In this document: positions 1-12,800 of the stretch, in pieces
Position numbering within the stretch: the first letter of the stretch is position 1
Layout of the letters: every line of letters begins with the position of its first letter
From: Vermamoeba vermiformis
Taxonomy: Eukaryota > Tubulinea > Echinamoebida
Reading direction: 5' to 3'
DNA: 64,000 nucleotides
Assembly: GCA_045837725.1 (NCBI GenBank)
Contig: JBEWZL010000202.1
Span: forward strand, 513,235 to 577,234
Translations under genes and position numbers: made by a program
The notes under the pieces: model-generated
Seen by the model: the letters and a program-made list of their open reading frames with translations, nothing else
Told to the model about the DNA's origin: nothing
The model's database searches: none

Positions 1-725
1 TTATAAAGATCAAGCTTAGGACCGTACGTGTGATAGTAGCTCACAAGGTCGCTTGTTAGCACTTGTACGTAGCGAAAGTAATTGTTTTTCACTTACCGAG
101 CCTCAGCGTGTACTGATCCAAAAGAGCGACTGTTTTTTCGAGTTCGTTGACACTAGCTTCGATCTCGTCAATCTTGCTTAAATAGGGCAGGAACTCAGTA
201 TCTATACAAGAGATAAAGGATTAATACGGTGGTTTCAGTTCGTCGACAGGATCGAGCAAGATCGTGGCACTTACACTTCTGTTGCAGTAGTGTCATGTAC
301 TCTACGAGACCGTGCGCCGTGTTTGTCATGTCCACGTATTTGTCTTTTGTCATATTGTTCATCGTCTCTAACAGCTTGTAGTCCTCGGAGGTTGCTGAAG
401 ATACCGATCAGTCCAAAAGTCATTTGATATAAAAAATATTCGGTAAAAATTCTGATTAAGTATTGTGCATTCATACAATGTTCGCTGCTGTAAAAAGTTA
501 TGAAAGCGAGAATACAATTTGTAAAAATCAAATTCAATAGAACCAACCTGTAATTTCGCCTTGCAAATATTTTTCAACGTTGCTAAATAATTCTTTAGTG
601 CTATTTATCAAATTATTTTGAATATCTTGATTAATTTGTTGACGCTTTGATTTTTCCTTCTGTTTTTCCTCTTCTCGTTGCTTCTCAGCATCTTGATTAG
701 GCACCACCTCCTTATTTGCCTCCAT
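1..725 (-). CDS. BLOC1S2: BLOC-1 subunit 2 (partial, runs off left edge)
   Basis: Small subunit of BLOC-1, a cytosolic complex in lysosome-related organelle and endosome trafficking. Exons read 725-548, 394-275 and 201-97, then a last exon reaching the window edge whose start (about 60) is uncertain. The start is the ATG at 725. Spliced protein carries the family signature: NSTKELFSNVEKYLQGEITA, then TSEDYKLLETMNNMTKDKY, then a helical stretch ending LPYLSKIDEIEASVNELEKT, matching the order of motifs in animal BLOC1S2. The first 25 residues are charged and low in complexity (EKQREEEKQKEKSK). It is divergent from ERCC6L2, with 236 bases between the two ATGs. The identification rests on motif order and is strong; the C-terminus is not in the window. 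Confidence 0.85.
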
Positions 726-961
726 TTGTAATATTGTCGATTGTTGTATGTCAACTAAAATAATAAAGTACCTGTGGTCGGGACCTAAATTTCGGGTTTG
801 TTGAAAGATCCACAAATTTTGGCTATTTCTGTCAGATCAAGCAACGAGAGGCATCAACATTATCACCAAATTAACGAAGACTTCTGTTTAACACAGAGTC
901 ACTATTTGCAAATCCAGTTCTAGGATTTACCCAATCGGACTTTTGAAGCGGGTACGGACAA

Positions 962-3900
962 ATGGAGCGGAGTATATTTAGAGCATCACTATTGGGTAGT
1001 AATGGCGGTGGTAGGTTATTTATTGGAGTTAGATCTGCAATTTTTCTTTTAAAACTTAGAAGAATTTAACGAAAAATTCTTATTTCATATAAAATTAGTC
1101 TATTATGTACAGAGTAATTAAATACGAAATTATTTATTATTTTTGTTGCAGATCAAGAAAAAAAGAGAAAAATTTCGTTGTCTACTTCTCAGTTTACTAG
1201 AGGCGAAAATAAGCCTGAAAATAGTGAATTAGAGAAAGGTGAGGACATTCTTTTCTTATAGACGCTCTCAATATTAACATTTTATTAGGGAATTCACCGA
1301 AACGAAAATTGGAGGTCACTGACAACGAAGAAGATGACAGACCATTGAAAAAGCAAAAATTAATATCTGAGGAGAATATTGATAATTTGCAAGATCAAAG
1401 AGGACCCGAAGACGATTTTGAATCATTTTTTGAGACCACTCTTCCGACGTCGAACGATGATGTAAATACCAACCAAGTTCCACGCGAAGATAAAAGCGAA
1501 GAAAATAGTAATAACAACAACACGAATGAAAGTGGCGATAAAGACGTCGATGAAGAGGGCTTAGAGTCGTTGGAAGAGATGCACTTATCACCAGCTTTGT
1601 TTGGCGACAGTGACGTGGACGAGCAAGACAACCAATCAGAGAATAATCAGAGCCTCAATGACATGAAACTCGTTGAGATCAAGGATGATGAGGTCTCAGT
1701 GACTGCTCACAAAAACAGTGCGGGTGTTATTGACCTCAAAAAGGCCCATCCAAATGACGACGATGATTTTGACATGAAGCGCGAAGGCATATCGAATACA
1801 GAAGACAACAGAGTTGACCTGTCCACGGAACAAGAGACTGAAGGAGAAAAAGAACTGATTGGCGATTTGATTCTGTCACCTGAAGGCGAAGAACCGGTGG
1901 TCAAAGTAGTTGCCGCTATCAATCGAAAGCTGCGACCTTATCAACGCGAAGGCGTTAAATTTTTGTACGTAAATGCCGCTTATAATTTTATACGCAAGTC
2001 ACTAACATTATAATCCGTTTTGTAGGTATAATTTGTATAGAAGTAATAAGGGGGTACGTACCACGATATTTTTTTGTTTCGAGTACTAATGTTCATTTCT
2101 GCAGGGAATCTTGGGCGACGGTAATATACAATGATGACGCTAGCTATGATTTAGTCTAATAATTTTGATATTAGATATGGGTTTGGGAAAGACAGTGCAA
2201 ACAATTAGCTTTATCAGCGCGATTTTGGCAGAGAGGAAGAAACCGACATTCAAATTCAAATTGGGTGGGAAGACTGAGCCGGTTAATAACGGCGATGAAG
2301 AGAAGGAGAAATTTCAACCAGTTTTAGTTATTGCGCCATCAGGTGTGGTGATGAACTGGGAACGAGAGTTTCAGAACTGGGGAAAATTGATGGGAAGGAC
2401 ATTTGCCGTGCATCGGTACATGGGACCGCAACGAGATCGTATCCAAACCACTTAGATATATCAACTTTATTATCATCTTTGATGTTTTTCTTTGACTCTA
2501 ACGCGCCACAGTATCAACCGTTCAGAGGGGCAACAGTGACGTAGTGCTCAGCAGCTATGACACGTTCAGACGTGATTTTGACTTGATCAACACCATCGAC
2601 TGGGCGTGCATAGTCTTCGACGAAGTGCATAAAGTTAAAGGTATGAATGCACTGGACGCGTTATTCGTTGTACTAACACTGTACAGATCGCAAAGCAAAG
2701 ATCACAGTAGTTTGCAAGCAGCTACGCACGCAGAGGAGATACGGCTTGACGGGCACTGTAATGCAGAACAATTTTGAAGAGTTGTGGACCTTGCTGGACT
2801 TTGTACAAGAGGGCTGCTTGGAGACGCTTGATGTGTTCCGCAAAAAGTAAGTCAAGCACGCACTCTTTGGCCAATATCGTAACACTTGCTATTAGGTACA
2901 TCAATGCAATTAAGAACGGGCAACGACGTGACGCTTCGCCCATGGAATTGGCTAAATCAAAAGTGGCTGTTCAGCGCTTGAACAGAATTTTGAAGGGAGT
3001 CATTCTACGGAGAGACCAGTCAATTATCAAAGACTTGTTGCCTGGCAAAGACGACAACATTGTTTTCTGCCAGTTGTCAGAACTTCAGCTCAAGATTTAC
3101 AAGAAACTTTTGCAGTCCCAAGAGCTGCAAATGTTGATCAAACTCAAAGACAAATGCGCGTGTGGCTCAGGGAAAAAAGGAGGCGAATGTTGTTTGGAAT
3201 CATCAGCTTCTGGTGTCCCTTGGAAACAGCTCGTCTTCCCAGCTATTTTGACACTACAAAAGATCGCCAACCACCCTGGTCTATTACTCGCCAAGTCAGA
3301 GTCCAAGGCGGATGCGATGCCCGACTTTGTACGCACCGCAATCGCCGAGTTTATTCCCGACATCAAGAATTTGCTTGGCGAGTCCAAGCACGACGACTTG
3401 TGCGGCAAGATGAGGACATTGGCCTCGCTATTGAACATTTGGTCAACACAAAACAAGAAGGTCTTGTTGTTCTCGTACTCGACACGAATGTTGGACATTC
3501 TGGAACAGTTCATTAAGCTCAACAACTACTCTTATTCACGGCTCGATGGTGCTATGGGCATTGTCGATCGGCAGCGCGAGATGGACACTTTCAACAAGCA
3601 GAATGCTCAGAACAAGTTCATCTTTTTGATCAGCACTAAGGCTGGTGGCCTCGGATTGAACATCACCTCTGCATCGATTGTCGTGGTTTTTGATGCTTCG
3701 TGGAACGTGACAAACGATCTGCAAGCACAAGATCGCGCTTATCGCATTGGCCAGACCAAGTACACGCACGTGTATCGCCTGGTGAGTGCGGGCACAATTG
3801 AAGAGATGGTATACAATCGACAGATCTACAAGCAACAAATGGCGAGTATTGGTGTTGAAGGGCGCCACGAGCGGAGATATTTCACTGGTGTGTTGGGCGT

Positions 3901-5551
3901 CAAGGGCTCTGAAGGCGAGATCTTTGGTCTTGCTAACTTGCTCAAGCTCAACACGGACAAGATCCTCACGTCGGGTACGGTCATAAGCTCATCTTTGTAT
4001 TAGTTTGCCTTACTAATGTTTGACCTCAGAAATTATCAAGGAAGCCAAGCAAGAGGAGACGCAATATCGCATTGAGAAGCGACAAGCGACGACGACTAGT
4101 GACGGCATACAAGACTTGATGAAGCAAGTGCTCGATGAAAATCTGCCCGCGGAGCAGCCCACGGAGATTTTAGACCTTGACGATCTTGAAGGACGCATCG
4201 CTCAGAACTCATATGACGAGAACCTTGCCAAGTTGATGCGCGAGAACGGTGTTGTTTATTCGCACAATAACAAGGTAAGCCTAATCAATCTCATCCGCGC
4301 ACATGGTCTAATTTGTAATCGCAGCAAATCCTCGGTGACAGCCAGTTTGAGCGAAAGATGGCCGAAGATGCACGACGGGTCTATGAACGCGAAGCGAGAC
4401 TAAAAGCAGTACGTAACCGTGCCTTATTAATGCTGTGATGATGACTAATGACATGACGATAGGTGATGGAGGGCAGGGACTTGTCAAAGGGGTCATTCTC
4501 AGCACGTGATTTGGACCTCAATCCGCAGCCCTACACGGGTCTCTCGCCAAACACGTACCGCCAATTGTCGCCCAACGTTCAAGCGATGATGGCACCGTAT
4601 GTGCAAAAGACAACAATGGCAGGCCTGTCATCAAGTACGCACCCGGCAGTGTCCTCACTTCACCCTGAAAAAGGTCGACCGTTGCAGTTGAATCGGTTCT
4701 CACCACCAACGTCGTCATTTCTGCCCAAGAACTTTGAGAAGCAGCAGCAATTGATCACAATCTCGAGTGAGGAAAGTGACGATTCGGACGATGAAGTACA
4801 GATCGACAGCAATTTGAGCACTGCTCCGCGGCTAATTCGCGACTTCGACGCATATTTGGCACAACAACGCGAACTGTTGTCACATCCGAGTGAAACGTCG
4901 CGCATTCCATTGCCGCAACAACAGCTGCACAACAACTTGAGCGGCGCGAGACCATTCATGCCCACTGTGCCGTTGCCTGGTGGCATGCATCAGGCCGTCC
5001 AAGCTGTGCAACATCGAGGCATTCCTCCTGCTGTCCTCGGACCTGCTCCAAACTTGGGCCTCGAGTAAGTATAACTTTGATTTAGTACGAGTAATTGCCC
5101 CTCTAACGCGTGTACTCGCAGCACGTCTCCTGCGTCACACAGGCTCACTCCTGAAGACATGGCACGGTTGAAAAAGTATGTTCCACTGCCAACACAAGCT
5201 CCTAATGCCAATGGCCAACAACCAACCGCTCCTCTATCACTGAATGCGCAATTACAAGGCGGAGCAGTTCCCATGGCACATCTGCTGATCAATAGCACCG
5301 CGGCAGCGAATAATAGTAGTGGCACTGCGGCGCCTGGTCTCACAGCGAACAGTAACAACTCCAGCTTGAATCAGTTCCGCGCCTTGTTCCCGCAGCACAA
5401 CTTTGACAATTTGTTGCCAAAGCAGCCGCCTTCAATCGACGTGCTCTTAAACAATAACAACAATACTCAAGCTGCTGCACCCACAACACCGCAGCCAGCG
5501 AGCAGTGCGGAGAAACAGAACTTGGCCGCACAAGTGATTGACATCGATTGA
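962..5551 (+). CDS. ERCC6L2: ERCC6L2-type SNF2 DNA translocase
   Basis: SNF2-family ATPase expected to act on chromatin during DNA repair. Thirteen exons: 962-1010, 1152-1238, 1289-1964, 2026-2053, 2105-2120, 2175-2438, 2512-2640, 2687-2846, 2896-3974, 4030-4274, 4325-4408, 4463-5064, 5122-5551; 3,849 nt, 1,282 aa, in frame at every junction. Acidic N-terminus to about residue 255; QREGVKFL then Walker A DMGLGKT (about 286-292); DEVH box (about 410-413); LTGTVMQNN; C-terminal helicase lobe with LLFSYSTRML, KAGGLGLN and DRAYRIGQ. Two features separate ERCC6L2 from other SNF2 proteins: the Cys cluster CACGSGKKGGECC (about 557) and YNRQIYKQQM followed by the GVKGSEGEIFGLANL segment. The C-terminal 400 residues are low-complexity (Q, N, P, A). 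Exons 4 and 5 are only 28 and 16 nt. Confidence 0.93.
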
Positions 5552-5806
5552 AAGTACTCGTGGTATTGTTTATGTACATAAACTTTTGTGAATTTATTTT
5601 TGGCTTCCTGACCCTCACGCTGTTGCAGATTGTTGTGGCAGGATTTTCGGGCCGCCCATCATAACAGGGACGTGAAACGCGTCCAGTGAGTGTCAGTGCA
5701 ATCCGGATATGTACATCCGGGTCTGCGATTTACTCGTTGTTGAAATTCAATGTCAGCAACCTACTACATCAGATTAATTACATAATACTGGTGGCATTAA
5801 GTGGAC

Positions 5807-8800
5807 TTACTGCTCCATTGACTTTTCTTTCTCCATGTCTCCAAATATTCCTTCGTTCTCTTCCTGATCTCGTTTCGGAGATTTCCTTTTGTGCGGTGAA
5901 CGAGTGCGCGCAGTGTTCGCACTGAGTCCACTTTTACTAGGACTAGTGCTGAACGAGAAGCTAAACGCATTCGTCGTCGAAGGGGTCGTGTTTGGGTCAT
6001 TCCTGTTGGGTCCGAGGCCGCCGAATGTGAAGCCAAACGCATTGACTGATGTTGCAGGACTCGTGCTGACGTCACTGTCGCTCGTACTGGCATTGAATGT
6101 CACGCCATTAGCAAAGACTGGCGTTGTTGTGCTCGTGTTGTGCTCGCTCTTGTTCGCCTCAGCATCGAGTGTGAATTCGCCAGTGAAGGGTGCGGTCGTT
6201 GGCGATGTGTTGGTGTTGTTGGGGCTGAGTCCGAGTGTGAAACTACTCGCGAGGGGAGGGGTCGATGGGCTCGTGTTGGTCTTGCTAGGACTGGCGGTAT
6301 CGAGCAGCGAGGAGCCAAATCCACTCGGCGTTAACGAGGGACTGGTGCTCGGTTCAATTTCGTTAGTGGCGTTGAATGTGATGCCACCTGCAAAGCCCGT
6401 GAAACCCGATGGCGAAGGACTGGAGCCAACACGACTAAAGTTAAAGCTTGGACTTGAACGCTTGCTGTGTCCTTTGCTGGTGTCTTTGTCGTGAGATTTG
6501 AAAGGGTTGTCGTTCAGTGAAGTGTCGGGCACGAGTGTTTCTTGAGGCTCTAAAGCTAGATCTGCAATGGCATTGCCACCAAGTGTCAGCACTGCCATAT
6601 TTGGTTGTTCGCCTTTCCAATTTGTTGCCATGCAGTCGTATTCGAAATCATTCGCGGTTTTTTTCTTCGGTGAACGGTACGATGGGCTCCAAGAGGTGGA
6701 CTTGGGCGTAGGTTGTTTAGCAGGCTCTTCGTTGAGTTTCTTCAACACGTGCTCCAAGAATTTTTCCGTCTCTTCTTGGCCCGACGGAAGAACTTCACTT
6801 GGGTCTTTAATGTTATATCCCGCGAGTTTTCCCCACTCACTCGAGTTCCTCAGTTTGCCCGCCTCGCTCCAATAGGTGGCCTCTTTGATTCGTTCGGCTT
6901 CACTTTTATGCACCACCGAGCCCCGTTCACTCATAATTTGTACTTGTCTTTTCATGTGCGTCGTGCGCGATTTTAACTCTTGTGCGACTTGGTGCAGTTG
7001 TTGGGGCAATTTGCTAAACGCCTAGGTGAGACAAGTGTCAGCGGCACTTTACGTGTCAAAAGTGTCAAAAGTGTCAACATGTCATCATGCGTTACAGGCA
7101 CGTACCTCTTGCGAACAGTGCTGCGAGGCATAATACGCGCAGTTCTCAATGAGCTGATGTGCGTTGTGTCGTTCAGCGGCCTCGTAAATCAACAACAAAT
7201 TTTCTTCGTCCAGTCCTTCAACTAGCAGCTGCTCGCACCTTAATACCAGTCAATATTAATAAGACATATTGCAGTCTATATGCTTGTTATTGAGGCTACT
7301 TACTGTTCCTTCAGCCGATCAATGTGGAACACATCCGCAATGGCCAACATTTCCATCACGTTCTCGCCTTAAGTGCGATTAATATAATAATACAGCCATA
7401 TTATTAATAATGCAAGTATTAGTCCTTACCCGTGACCTCGCAATCACCAGCGTACAAGTACGCAAACAACAATTCAACTGCTTCATGTGAAAATCCGCCC
7501 AAGTTCGCAGTGCTCTCGCGTGCCTCCTTCCATTCTGCGCACAAATGAGTCAGCGAATAAATTCAGCGTGTTAATGCCTCACTGACCTCCCGTGAAGAAT
7601 GTGCTCAGTGTTTTACACGTGGCAGAAATAACGCATTTGTGGCCTTTAACTTCCTTGGAATCGACTAAATATGGCGTATATTAGCATTAATAGACAACCT
7701 ATGATATTAGGAACTATATTAAAACAGTACCAGTGAATGAAATGTCCGAAAAGTCACCGGATTTGAGCAGGGCTGCGAGATCTGCCGAAAGCATTTGTTC
7801 GGCCTCTGACCCTCGTGGGCTCCCTACGATGTATTCTAAAAGGGATCAGTTATAACTACATTCAGTTTTACCGCTAGGACATACCTTGGATTGCCTCAAA
7901 GTTGGTCACATCCGCGACGTACAGGTAAGCAAGGACAGCTTCAAAAACAGTCGTGGGAACTGAGGCCTTAATCGTAACAATACAGTCCTTAGTCTTCATA
8001 ACATCTGCTATATTCGGTTCATGCCACAACAAATCAGATCTGACTCGGTGCAAGCGCGCACTGATGACGCACCGATGTCCGTTGTAGATCTGCTCGCCGT
8101 GCTTGAATTTCATGTCGGAGAAGGTAGGACTGTTCAATATGTTGCGCATGTCTCGCGTGAATGTCGATCTGGACACGATAATATCTAAAACAAAGCGAAA
8201 AGTTAGGTACATCTGGATCTGAAAATTTAGGATTGGTAAAATGATTTAAAAGCTATAATATTAATATCGCAAATAATATAAACTCGATGCTATTTTAAAG
8301 TTTAAGATTCAAAATTACCTGCAGGCAATGAGAACAAGTACTCTGCGACACTTGCAAATCTGTTTTTGTTTTCAGCGCTGTTGAACACGTGATCGTAGAG
8401 CGGAGTATTATCAAATTCCATCATTCGCAAGCGCGGAATAATTTTGATTAGTGTTGACGGCACGCGTTCCAGTGGGTTGTGGCTCAAATTGATCGACCAC
8501 AAGTTACTCATGCTGCCGATCGATGGATTGACCTCACTTTCCATAAAAGGTAAGTGCCGTAATCGCTAATAATCTATGCGATGATAATTACCATACCGAA
8601 TTTGGTTATGTGTGGCGATGATGGCTTCCAAATTTTGCAGTTTTCCGATCTCGGTCGGTAACGCGGTCAATTCGTTGTGTGAAATGTTCAAAAACTTCAA
8701 ACTCGACAAAAAGCCTATAATATAATATTAAAAGACTATAATAGGTGCAAATAAGACATTAGAGTGGTACCATAAGTGCCAGGCAGCTCGCGCAAATTAT

Positions 8801-9445
8801 TATAAGCGACGTTAAGTTCGAGTAGATTGGTTAATTTGCCTAATACAGACCAAATTAATAAAATTAATAAAATTAATAAATAATTTTCAACGTAAGACGC
8901 ACCAATAGTCTCGGGCAGAAACGATAACTCGTTGTGATCCAATATTAAGTACTTTAAGCTAACCAAATTGCCTGTTATTTAATTACATTAGTAACCGATA
9001 GTTATATAATACTTTTTTACGAACCAATCGCCGGTGAGAGTTCTTTCACGCAACATCTGCTCATGTCCAGCGTTACAATGTGAGTGAAATCCTGTAGTGT
9101 CTTTGGAAATTTTGATATTTGAGTGTTGCTTAATACCACCGTCGAATAGTGCTTTAATCTTTGCACGATTGATTCGGGAATATCGCTGATTTGTTTGTAT
9201 GACAGATCTATTTTCGTAGAATTAAATTTAAATTGCAACAATATTTCTTATATTTTTAAAATACCCACCTAATGGCCGCTCGACTGCTTCCGAACGCCAT
9301 AAAGTCGTAAGAGACGATTCAACTTGAAGAAAATTCGAAATTACGGAATGATCTGTCGAAAACAAGGGCGAATAAGCCAATTATGGTCGTTAAGCTATGC
9401 ATTAAGCAACTTACTATCTAAATTATTTGTTTCCGCGGCTTCCAT
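5807..9445 (-). CDS. LRR-BTB-BTB protein with a low-complexity FxF tail
   Basis: Probable scaffold or ubiquitin-ligase adaptor; exact role unknown. Fourteen exons: 9445-9415, 9352-9269, 9207-9025, 8971-8903, 8839-8771, 8714-8597, 8536-8319, 8184-7885, 7835-7731, 7664-7587, 7534-7430, 7367-7304, 7238-7106, 7021-5807; 924 codons, all junctions in frame. Residues about 40-230 are leucine-rich repeats (LDLSYKQISDIPES, LILDHNELSFLPETIG, LNVAYNNLRELPGTYG). A first BTB-like fold follows (SPTFSDMKFKHGEQIYNGHR) and a better second one (GDFSDISFTVDSKEVKGHK through LAYLYAGD-type helices and a BACK-like region). The last 400 residues are Ser/Thr/Pro-rich with repeated aromatic motifs (SFNFS, ITFNA, GFTFGG, FSFSF). 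The stop at 5807 overlaps a good donor (GCA|GTAAGT), so splicing to a short extra exon ending near 5730 is possible. Confidence 0.82.
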
Positions 9446-9818
9446 GGTGTTTCACGCGCTGAAAAATAGTTGTATAATTTTTGGCCGTCAAAACTGTTCT
9501 GCAGGCAAATCTTCTTTTATTCCCGTGCATTTTCTACTGTGCGTGTTTCCACAACGAAGTAAGAGTTAATAAATAGATCTCACAGCAATTACATGTAGAG
9601 ATCTAGCTGTGTGCGTACAAGGTGTCAAACGGGACCATTAGGCCTCACACAAAAAAATTCATGGAACTAATTCGGATAACCATAGGACAATTAATGGGAC
9701 GACCGGTCACTTCTTCTTTTACAATCCCAGCCCAGACCACACGGCGCTGTAAAAGATTGGATCTTTTCCTACCTCAATTTAATTCTGAGCTGCAGCTGCA
9801 ATATCTTTAGAACCACAG
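9446..9818. promoter_or_regulatory. Divergent spacer between LRR-BTB and F-box/ARM genes
   Basis: 373 bases separate the two divergent start codons, and no gene is visible here. The left edge carries TTCCATGGTGTTTCACGCG, spanning the LRR-BTB start codon; the same 19-mer recurs upstream of the second F-box/ARM copy near 13392. This suggests the tandem duplication copied this spacer's edge too. The last 20 bases before the ATG (CTTTAGRACCACAGATG context) are also shared between the copies. Confidence 0.5.
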
Positions 9819-12800
9819 ATGACGTCTGTTGTTATTAACTACTTTGATCTAATTTCAAACGAGCTCATTGCTGAAGTGGTCAACTTCCTCGATCTCGTGT
9901 CATTATTTCGTCTGTCTTGCACTTGTAAACAACTATGTGCATTCAAAAATATTTCTAACGAACAATGGCGACGATATTATGCCCAGAAGTGGTTTTTGGA
10001 GGACACAGAGCTTGCGATCTATCCAAAGTAAGATTCTCTCTCAAATAATATTTCTGGATGCGCTCAAAATTTAGATTTTTTTTAAAAATACGGTGAATTG
10101 CAACTCTAGTCAGTGGATTAATTAATTGTGTTTTTTCAATTCTGATTTTGTTTATTATTACCAAGCCACAACTGGCAACAACTGTATCAAGACCGTCTTA
10201 AATCAGAGAACGACTATTTATTGTGGGTGGAAAACGCAGCGTCGACACAAGTCAAAGCAAATCAGGTTCAGGAGATCAGCGAAGAAAGCGCTTACACTGC
10301 CATACTCGCAGACGTGAAGAAAACTTATAGAGCAGATGCTAGTAAACCAGACACTTATTACGACCCACTCGTGGATCCTTGGGCAATTTTAATACAAGCA
10401 AATTCGCAGAAGCTCAACCCACCAATCGCAGTTATTAGAGCTTGTCTTCGATCAATTGAAGAGTTTTTTTACACCCCATGCAAGTATTATTATTAAGCGC
10501 GAGGATAGAGGCCTAACTATTCATTTGAAGTTACGCACGGAGACCAACTTCGTGAAGTTGAATCTGGCCGTTTTGGAATAGCAGTCACCACTATTGCGAA
10601 ATATGCCGCAGATGATATCACAATACTAACCGAACTAACCTTATTCGAAATGTTTTTCTCTGGTAAGCAGCTACATCTCAATTCAAAAAAATTAGATCCG
10701 TTGTGGCCTATTATTCTGATATTAACTTCATTGTTAGACGATTTCAAAAATTCTCGCCGCAAGATACCTATTGGCTTGTTAGGCCTTTTATCCAAGTATT
10801 TGGACTTAACGCTCCCCTTGGATGTGCTTATGGTCGTTACACAGCGATTGTGGGAAGCAGCAGGAGCAAGTAAGTCCACGCCAAGCAATCTCTGCAGCGA
10901 TTAATTCTTTGTTGGCAGAGATCGAAGAGGAGTTCTTTGTGGGGTTGGAAATCATTCCCAAAACCATCAACATACTACTGAAGAGCACTGACAATGAGAT
11001 CAAACGCAATTGCATGTTCATTCTCACGTGGTTCTCTCCGACTAGTAAGTCTAACAATATTTTAAAGAGCGTTTATTAAATTGAGTGGTGGATGACTACT
11101 GTCATTATACCGTCATCCGAGCATGATGCGGTGCGATCAAAGAGAGTTTATTCGTCGTTAAATTACGCTAAATTATAACCCATCGAATTTGTGGCTCTTA
11201 ACCTTTTTTTTGCTTTTTGCCTCGCTAGTTGGCGTTGAGGCGTAAATATGTGGTACTATGTGAACTAGATGTGATATATGTATTTGTTTTTTTTTGCTCA
11301 TTTCCAATGATTGTAGAGCCCGAACATAACAAGTTTTTGGTCAGCGCTCCGTTAATGCACTTTTTGATCGGCGAATTGAATGAAGTGCCCGCTGAAGATG
11401 TGCGATGGATTCTGCAGCTCTTGGCGACTTTCGGAGAGTATAGTAAGTAATGCCTTATTTGGGGCTATCTGTTAACTCACTTCGCGCAATTAGACGGCTC
11501 TGTTGTAGATGAAACTCGTCTCGTACATCGGCTCATGGATTTCATCCGTGACAAGTACTGCGACGATCACGTGGTACTGCCGTACTTGTTGGGTGCAGCC
11601 AGTGATCTCTGTCTCGACAATTCAAGTACGACCAAGCAATGATACTACTCTTTGATGGTTTAACATTCTCGTCGTAGATAATGGTTGCATCGAGTTAGCA
11701 CAAAACGAGTCCGAGGTAGAATATCTCTTGAGTTGGGTCAAACAGTCCGCTGACCCTGACATTCAAAAGGTGTCACAACACGCACTGAGTGTCATTGACA
11801 CACTTGCCAGAAATGGTAAGTCAATGGGTATTTCATCGATCTATTATGAAGTTAACAGTCGAATTAGAAATTGGTGCCGAGCGGCTGTTTGAAATGGGTG
11901 CAATCGACAGACTTTTGCCGTTTATCGAAGATCCAACCAACACGCATTTGTTCAAAGAGTTATACGATGCACTCAAGCATTTGACTAGTTTTGCAAATGA
12001 GAGCGGTAAGTGCCAGGTTATGTACTCATTGAGCCGTTTATTGATTGTTCCAACTTAAGGATTCGGCGATGAAATCTTTCCGAAGTTATTGAAGTTCAAG
12101 GACGCCCTTCTTGACTGCGGTTACACCTCGGGTTCAGAGCCTACACGGGCAGCATGCGACGAGTTCTGGTTGACATTTTCATGCAGTACGTCTAAGTTTT
12201 GAAAAGTGACACGTGTCAAACTAACGTTACTTAGTGACTACGCCCCCACGCGATGTCTCGATCAAGCTGATTGACAGGGCCATGCCCCTCATTCTTGCAG
12301 AGAGTACCAAGATAAGGACGCGAATAGACGCGGTGTTAGTGCTCGCCAACCTCATGGAAAGCGACAGTACGTACATCATCATTTCCTCGCTGGACTTTAA
12401 CGCTAATTTTATCATATGTGAAGTTGCTTTGTTCGAAAACAAATCGTTGACGCCACTGTTCGACTACTTGGCCGAGTATTTGATTAACTATGATCACGAC
12501 GCTGAGCTCCGCAAGCAAAGAAGACAGGAAGGCAATATCGATGAAAACACCTTAGAAGAAGATGATGACGAGGATGGTAAGAACGTAGTTATATTAATAT
12601 GAGTGGGTTCGTAAGTTATATTTTCTTCGCGTAGAAGACAAGGAAGATGAAGTCACCGAAAGTCCGTGGCCATTAAATTTACTCGTGCAGACTGTTCGCT
12701 TTGGTAAGTATATTGCCGTATACAATTTCAATGCGTTTCTTAATCCAATTCTATTTGCAGAGTACATCCAGAATAACGCCCTCCAAAACAAAAGGCTCAT

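Noticed and set aside
5889-6494. 201-aa plus-strand frame
   Set aside because: Antisense shadow of the low-complexity tail of the LRR-BTB gene.
5807-7009. Separate FG-nucleoporin gene
   Set aside because: The frame splices cleanly to upstream BTB and LRR exons (924 codons in frame), so it is the tail of one gene.
12435-12576. Asp/Glu-rich tract as a sign of assembly artefact
   Set aside because: Both paralogues keep an acidic loop here in frame, so it is a real variable segment.
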